Assembly: GCF_000372725.1 (NCBI RefSeq)
Contig: NW_005200170.1
Coordinates: 51,421 to 115,420, forward strand
DNA: 64,000 nucleotides
DNA from: Emiliania huxleyi CCMP1516
Lineage: Eukaryota > Haptophyta > Isochrysidales > Noelaerhabdaceae
Direction of reading: 5' to 3'
Part shown: positions 59,163 to 64,000 of the stretch, in pieces
How positions within the stretch are numbered: position 1 is the first letter of the stretch
Layout of the letters: each line of letters begins with the position of its first letter
The notes under the pieces: model-generated
Told to the model about the DNA's origin: nothing
Databases searched by the model: none
Seen by the model: only the letters and a program-made list of their open reading frames with translations
Position numbers and translations under genes: made by a program

Positions 59163-61979
59163 ATGGCGGACACTGATCTCCTCGAGCAGTCCGCAGGGGT
59201 CGTGCATGCGGCCCAGAGCGGCGACGAGGCGGCCGTGCGTGCGTGGGTCGCCGGCGGCGGCGACGTCAACGAGACGCTGGAAGTGTTTGGCGCCGAGTAC
59301 CGTCTGCTGGCGTGTGCCGCGGAAGGCGGCCACGAAGACGTGGTTGACCTGTTGCTGCAGCTCGGCGCGGAGGTAAACTGGCAGTGCGGCGTCGGCGGCG
59401 CGTCAGCGCTGACGGCCGCAGCCGAATACGGCCGCCCCGCCGTCGTGCTGCGCCTGCTGCGGGCGGGCGCAGACATGGCGATGCGAAATGATTCTGGACA
59501 GACGGCGCTGCAGCTGGCGAAACGAAGCGGCAATGCCGCGTGCGTCGACGCCTTTCGGAGGTACCTCGAGGAGATGAGGGACCAACGCCAGGCAGCGGGC
59601 GGGGCGGGCGACGCTTCCTCGGCCGATGCGGCTGCGCCGTCGCCGCAGGGAGGCGGAGAGGGCCGCGCGGTGCTTCCTGGCGAGGCTGTGAAGGCGGCGC
59701 TTCGAGAAGGCAACGAGCCGGCACTGTTGGCGTGGCTCGGCGGCGGCGGGCGGGTCAACGCGACGTACGATGACGACGCCACGCTGCTGATGAACGCCGC
59801 CTCGTTCGGCCGCGATCACGTAGTCGAGTTGCTGCTGGGGGCCGGCGCGGAGATCGACCTTCAGGACAACAACGGCTGGACCGCGCTGATGTACGCCGCC
59901 CTCGACGGCCAATCCACCGTCGCATATAATCTCTGGAGGCACGGAGCGGACATCGACCTGCAAGACAGTGAGGGCTTGACCGCGCTGATGCACGCCGCCC
60001 GCGCGGGCCATCCCGCTGTCGTATCCCAACTGTTGCGGGCGGGCGCAGACATGACAGCACGCGATGAGTTTGGCACGACGGCGCTGGAGATGGCCAAGGA
60101 GAAGGGCCACGCCGAGTGCGTGCGCGCCCTCGAGGAGCATGCAGAGGCGGCGATGTCTGCACCCACCCGCCCAGTCTCGCCTGCGTTGGCGGTGGAGGAG
60201 GGCGGCGCGGTGCTTCCTCCCGAGGTTGTGTCGGCGGTTGCAGATGGCGAAGAGCCGGCGCTGTTGGAGTGGCTCGGCGGCGGCGGGCGGGTCAACGCGA
60301 CGTACGAGGAGGGTGATGCGACCGGCCTCACGTTGCTGATGACAGCCGCCACCTACGGCCACGAGAGGCTGATTGACCTGTTGTTGCAGCGAGGCGCGGC
60401 GATCGACCATCAGACCAGCAACGGTTGGACCGCGCTGACGCATGCCGCCATCAACGGCGAGACCGCCGTCGTGCGCCGCTTGCTGCAGGCGGGGGCAGAC
60501 GTGGCGGTGCGCTCCTCGAGCGTTGCGACGGCGGCGGGCGGCAAGACGGCGCTGGAATGGGCCGAGGAGAAGGGCCACGCCGAGTGCGTGCGTACTTTCG
60601 AGGAGCATGCGGCGGCGGAGGCGGCGGCGAGAGAGGCGGCGAGGGCTGCAGAGGCGGCAGCGAGTGAGGCGGCGAGGGTGAAGGCTGAGTTTTATGCGGT
60701 CCGGCAAGCGCTTATAGCGGGCGACGAGCCGGCGCTGTTGGCGTGGCTCGAAGCCGGCGGTCAGGTCAACGCGATGCCGAGTCAACGTGACCTCACTTTG
60801 CTGATGAACGCCGCCCACCTAGGCCAAGAGCGGGTGGTCGAGTTGCTGCTGCAGCACGGCGCGGAGACTGACATGGAGAGCAGCAAAGGCGTCACCGCGC
60901 TGATGCTCGCCACCGCCTGCGGCCACGCGCGGGTTGTCGAGCTGTTGCTGCAGCGCGGCGCGCAGGTCGACATGCAGAACAGCAGCGGCAACACCGCGCT
61001 GAAGTCCGCTGCCCAGGAAGGCCACGAGCGGGTGGTTGAGATGTTGCTGCGGCACAGCGCGGAGGTCAACTTGCAGGACAGCGACGGCGCCACCGCGTTG
61101 ATGGGCGCCGCCCAGCATGGCCACGAGCGGGTGGTCGACTTGCTGATTCGGCACGGCGCGGAGGTCAACCTGCAGAGGAGCGAAGGCTGGACCGCGCTGA
61201 TGTTCGCCGCCCACGAAGGGTGCCCCGCTGTCGTGCGCCGTTTGCTGCGGGCGGGCGCAGACACGTTGCTGCGCTCCCAGGACAACTCTACCGCACTCGG
61301 CATTGCCTCGAACGCCAGGAAAGCTATCCCGAACCACAACGGCTATTCCGAGTGCGTGCGCGCCCTCGAGGACGCGGCGGAGGCGGAGGCGGTGCGGCGC
61401 GGCGACGCGTTGCTGGCCGAGATCGAGGCGGAGGAGGAGGCGGAGAAGCGCGCCAAGGTCAAGAAGGGCAAGAAGAAGAAGAAGGGCAAGGGCGGAGGGA
61501 GTGGCGCCGCGGGGCCGTCGCAGGAGCCAGAGGCGGGAGCGGAGACCGCGGCGGAGGCAGCGGCGGAGGCAGCGGCGGGGGCGGCGGTGGAGGCATCCGA
61601 AGCGGCGGCTGCGTCGGCGGCGGCGGAGGAGGTGCAGCTGGCTGCGGCGCTCGAGGAGAGTACGATGCTGGAGGACGAGGCGAGGCGAGGGGCCGACGAG
61701 GCGTCGGGTTCCGCGCCACAGGGCGCACCTCAGCCCCCCGAGCCGGCCGCAGAGAGCGAGGTGCCCCCCGAGCTTTTGTGCCCACTCTCCTTCGACGTCA
61801 TGACGGACCCGGTGATCTGCGCCTCGGGCCAAACCTACGAGCGGTCTGCCATCGAGAAGTGGTTCGCGATGGGCAAGCGCACCGACCCGATGAGCGGTTC
61901 GGTGCTCGAATCCACGTTCCTGGTGCCAAACGTAGCGCTACGCAGCATGTGTCGCAGGTACGAGCAGAAGGATTCATAG
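59163..61979 (+). CDS. Ankyrin-repeat U-box E3 ubiquitin ligase
   Basis: Attaches ubiquitin to proteins held by its ankyrin repeats. A single 938-residue frame. At least fourteen ankyrin repeats span about residues 10-720, with consensus pieces such as GHERVVDLLIRHGAEVNLQ and GWTALMYAAL. Two spacer regions rich in Ala/Glu divide them. A Lys-rich stretch (KKGKKKKKGKGGG) and a long Ala/Glu coiled coil follow at about 755-850. The U-box is at about 860-930: PPELLCPLSFDVMTDPVICA, SGQTYERSAIEKWF and VPNVALRSMCRRY. All U-box core residues are there. Repeat units are nearly identical at DNA level in places (60280 and 59750), implying recent duplication. Intronless, in contrast to many neighbours. 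Confidence 0.95.
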   Translation: MADTDLLEQSAGVVHAAQSGDEAAVRAWVAGGGDVNETLEVFGAEYRLLACAAEGGHEDVVDLLLQLGAEVNWQCGVGGASALTAAAEYGRPAVVLRLLRAGADMAMRNDSGQTALQLAKRSGNAACVDAFRRYLEEMRDQRQAAGGAGDASSADAAAPSPQGGGEGRAVLPGEAVKAALREGNEPALLAWLGGGGRVNATYDDDATLLMNAASFGRDHVVELLLGAGAEIDLQDNNGWTALMYAALDGQSTVAYNLWRHGADIDLQDSEGLTALMHAARAGHPAVVSQLLRAGADMTARDEFGTTALEMAKEKGHAECVRALEEHAEAAMSAPTRPVSPALAVEEGGAVLPPEVVSAVADGEEPALLEWLGGGGRVNATYEEGDATGLTLLMTAATYGHERLIDLLLQRGAAIDHQTSNGWTALTHAAINGETAVVRRLLQAGADVAVRSSSVATAAGGKTALEWAEEKGHAECVRTFEEHAAAEAAAREAARAAEAAASEAARVKAEFYAVRQALIAGDEPALLAWLEAGGQVNAMPSQRDLTLLMNAAHLGQERVVELLLQHGAETDMESSKGVTALMLATACGHARVVELLLQRGAQVDMQNSSGNTALKSAAQEGHERVVEMLLRHSAEVNLQDSDGATALMGAAQHGHERVVDLLIRHGAEVNLQRSEGWTALMFAAHEGCPAVVRRLLRAGADTLLRSQDNSTALGIASNARKAIPNHNGYSECVRALEDAAEAEAVRRGDALLAEIEAEEEAEKRAKVKKGKKKKKGKGGGSGAAGPSQEPEAGAETAAEAAAEAAAGAAVEASEAAAASAAAEEVQLAAALEESTMLEDEARRGADEASGSAPQGAPQPPEPAAESEVPPELLCPLSFDVMTDPVICASGQTYERSAIEKWFAMGKRTDPMSGSVLESTFLVPNVALRSMCRRYEQKDS

Positions 61980-62662
61980 CCAAGGGGGGTGAGGGGGAGC
62001 GCCGAGCGCGCACTTACGAGAGCAAGGATTGTGGGGGGGCGACGGAGCCACGATTCAGCTGTGTATCTACGCACAACCAGCGGAGCCCATCTAGATCTAC
62101 CTTGTCTTAGTTATATCTGTTATAGATAGTATACGCGTAGCCGTAGTACATAAGAAAACACGCATCTCACGGGACTACCGCTCGCAAAGCACGCGTCTAA
62201 CACAGAGCTCCCTGCCCGGAGACGCACACAAAGCGCATACAATACACTCACAAAGCCGCCCCCCCATTGCGCAGACTCGCAAGGCCCGAGACGCAAGCAC
62301 AACCCGCGCCTCACTCCTCACGGCCGCACACTGGAGAGGCAACCCCCAGCCCCGCCCCCTGAGCCTCGCACACTCCCCACACTCAGCTTACCCCCGGGCT
62401 TCACCTTTTTTCCAGTCCTCCCTCTCTGCTCTCCGGCAACCTCGCGCCGGCCCGCGAGCACACCTCCGCCCGTAGCTCGGGCAGGACGTGGCGGTCGAGC
62501 GAGCAAGCGGGCGCCCATTCAGAGGGTCTCTCGAGGTTCACCCTCGCCTCTCTCGCCTCTCGGGGGCGCACACCCCCCGGAACCAAACCGTCTCTCATGT
62601 CGAGCCTCATGGCGTCAGCAGCTCGAGGCCGACCTCGCGTTGGGTGGCCGTCGGCGGAGCGC
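61980..62662. other. Intergenic, nothing recognised
   Basis: 3' flank of two convergent genes. It includes an AT-rich patch at 62090-62150 (ATATCTGTTATAGATAGTAT). Confidence 0.35.
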
Positions 62663-64000
62663 CTACCAGCCGCCGAATCGCTGCGCGACGCCGGCCTCGG
62701 CCGGCGCGGCAGGCGCCGCCTGCTGCACATTGAGCGCCGCTGCCGCCAGCTGCGCGTAGGACGCCGCCACCGCGAGGCGCGCCGCCTGAGACGGCGGCGG
62801 CCACTGCGGCAGCGGCGGCAGCGGCGCTGCCTCGCCCTTCTTCTCCCGCGCCGCCGCCAGAGCAGCGGTCGGCCCCTTCGCCGCCGCCGCCGCTGGCTGC
62901 TTCGCCTCCGACTCCGGCTCCCCGCCCGAGAGCATCTCCGCCGACGGGCCCTCCTTCTCCCGGCGCACCTTCGCCGCCTTGGCGCCCTTCTTTGGCGCCG
63001 CGCGCGCGCGCTTGCGCTTGCGGGAGGGGGGCGGCGGCGCAGCTTCCGGCGCGGCGCTCACTGCCACGCCGGAAGCCTCCTCCGCGCCGGTCAGCCGCCA
63101 CCTGCGGCCGTGTGTGCGCACCAGCGCCAGGATCTTCTCGTCTTCCTCCTTGCTCCACGGCTCACGCGCTGCCTATTGATCAATCCATTGATCTCTTGAA
63201 CCATCCCTTTGATAGGCCGCAGGGGTGGAGCAAGCGCTGCCGCCTGCTCCGCCTCCCACGCCTCGAAACCCGCCAGCTTGAGGATCACGCGCGGGGCCTC
63301 TTCGCCGCCGCTCCCCTCCTCCTCCTCCTCCACCTCCTCCTCCTCCTTGCTCCGCTCGAAGCGCTCCTGGTGCCGCTTGAGTGCCCACGGGTCGTCGCGC
63401 GAGCGCTTGTCTGCGCGGTGCGGGCGAGGAGTGGGTGGGGGCAAGAGGTGGGGACTCCTCGCCCCGCAGCGACTCACTTTGAAACCAGGTCGACACTCGC
63501 CGGGGAGTCGTCTGCAGCTGCTCCGCCAGCGAGGCGCGAGTAGGCGCGGACGGGTACGGCTCGCGGCTGTAGACGGACTCGAGGAGCAGCGATCCGCCGG
63601 GAGGGACCTTCCACCGCAGCTCTGAGCTCGCCGACGAGCTCGCCGACCGTCTCGGTGCCTCCTCCTCGTTGTCGATCCCCTCCTCCTCCTCCTCCTCCGC
63701 CACCTCCACCTCCTCCTCCTCCTCCTGCTTCTTCTTCGCCCGCTTGGCGAGCCGCAACAGCTCCTTCGGCCCCGGCTTGCCTCGCGCAACCGCTGGTGCC
63801 GCCGGCGGGGCGGCGGCGTCGGTTCGCGGCAGCGGCGTTGGCTGCGGCAGCCGAGTTGTCGCGCTCCAGCCTGCCGCCGCACCCTCGCCGCCAGAGCCGC
63901 CGCCGCCGCGCCCCTTGAGCTGCTGCACCCCCTTGCGGAGGATCTTGTCCTCCTGCGGGGTAGGGTATAGGGCATTCTTTCATTCATCAAGTGGTTACTG
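62663..64000 (-). CDS. Homeodomain and Myb/SANT transcription factor, 5' end outside the window
   Basis: DNA-binding regulator. From the right edge, an exon starting after CCCGCAG at about 63957 reads EDKILRKGVQQLKGRGGGGS, like the first helix of a SANT repeat. An acidic stretch (EEEEEVEVAEEEEEEGIDNE) precedes a homeodomain: LRWKVPPGGSLLLESVYSRE, PYPSAPTRASLAEQLQTTPR, RVSTWFQ. The intron at about 63412-63474 splits the recognition helix, and its removal gives WFQNKRSRDDPW, the invariant WFxNxR. Then VILKLAGFEAWEAEQA joins across a GC-AG echo intron (63173-63240) to AAREPWSKEEDEKILALVRT then HGRRWRLTGAEE, a Myb/SANT repeat. The C-terminus is Lys/Ala-rich with a nuclear localisation signal (PPPSRKRKRARAAPKK). 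Combining the two domains in one protein is unusual. Confidence 0.82.

Overview
The window reads as nuclear DNA of a eukaryote. It is very GC-rich, genes are split by many short introns, starts sit inside conserved eukaryotic families (prohibitin-2, Nup43, SAP30, U-box, homeobox, TMEM16-like), and there are two runs of exactly 100 N (scaffold gaps). One small protein carries what looks like a bipartite plastid-lumen leader, and there is a nitrate/nitrite transporter. GC-AG introns are at least as common as GT-AG introns. Together this suggests a marine alga with a complex plastid, most likely a haptophyte or something similar; the lineage is an inference.

Layout: 0-5 kb holds a nitrate/nitrite porter and a serine carboxypeptidase (both minus), then a broken NHL-repeat gene. 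6.7-12.2 kb holds an unknown exon, an MFS transporter and a plastid-lumen candidate (plus). 13.8-16 kb holds a SAP30-like gene and a CSRNP-like Cys-rich gene (minus). 16-20.6 kb is repeat-rich: a small LTR retrotransposon sits in the first exon of an unknown gene, followed by a LINE-like element. 20.6-22.6 kb is a complete PrpF-family gene. 23-31 kb is one long minus-strand gene with a PH-like start and a C2 domain. 31.8-34.9 kb is a mitochondrial AceE/transketolase-type E1 enzyme. 36.7-38.7 kb is prohibitin-2. 39.6-43 kb holds a tail-anchored protein and a sulfotransferase. 43.3-45.3 kb is a J-domain/Tudor-like gene, then a small acidic gene. 46.8-48.9 kb is a Nup43-like WD40 gene. 49.5-53.9 kb holds a TMEM16-like gene, the 3' part of an aminotransferase and an ATG27/mannose-6-phosphate-receptor-like gene. 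54-58 kb holds a hAT MITE and secreted Cys-rich and cystatin-like genes. 59-64 kb holds an ankyrin/U-box gene and a homeobox-SANT gene running off the end.

The most unusual signal is in the introns. In about twenty introns from at least ten genes, the first 15-30 bases of the intron are a near copy of the first 15-30 bases of the exon that follows, aligned exactly from the donor G to the first exon base. Most of these introns are 65-75 nt. This is what one expects if each intron arose by insertion or tandem duplication that repeated the target, the host's own GC or GT becoming the donor and the inserted piece bringing only the acceptor AG. Two recurrent intron fillers are seen: a short module ending in CTGTGAACAG, and arrays of an 11-bp unit (GCCGAGATGCA). 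A second pattern is that two dispersed repeat families sit just upstream of start codons in a fixed orientation.

The genes do not form an operon-like pathway; they are ordinary housekeeping, membrane and regulatory genes in a compact, repeat-rich genome. Several genes carry one-base frame breaks that may be sequencing errors.
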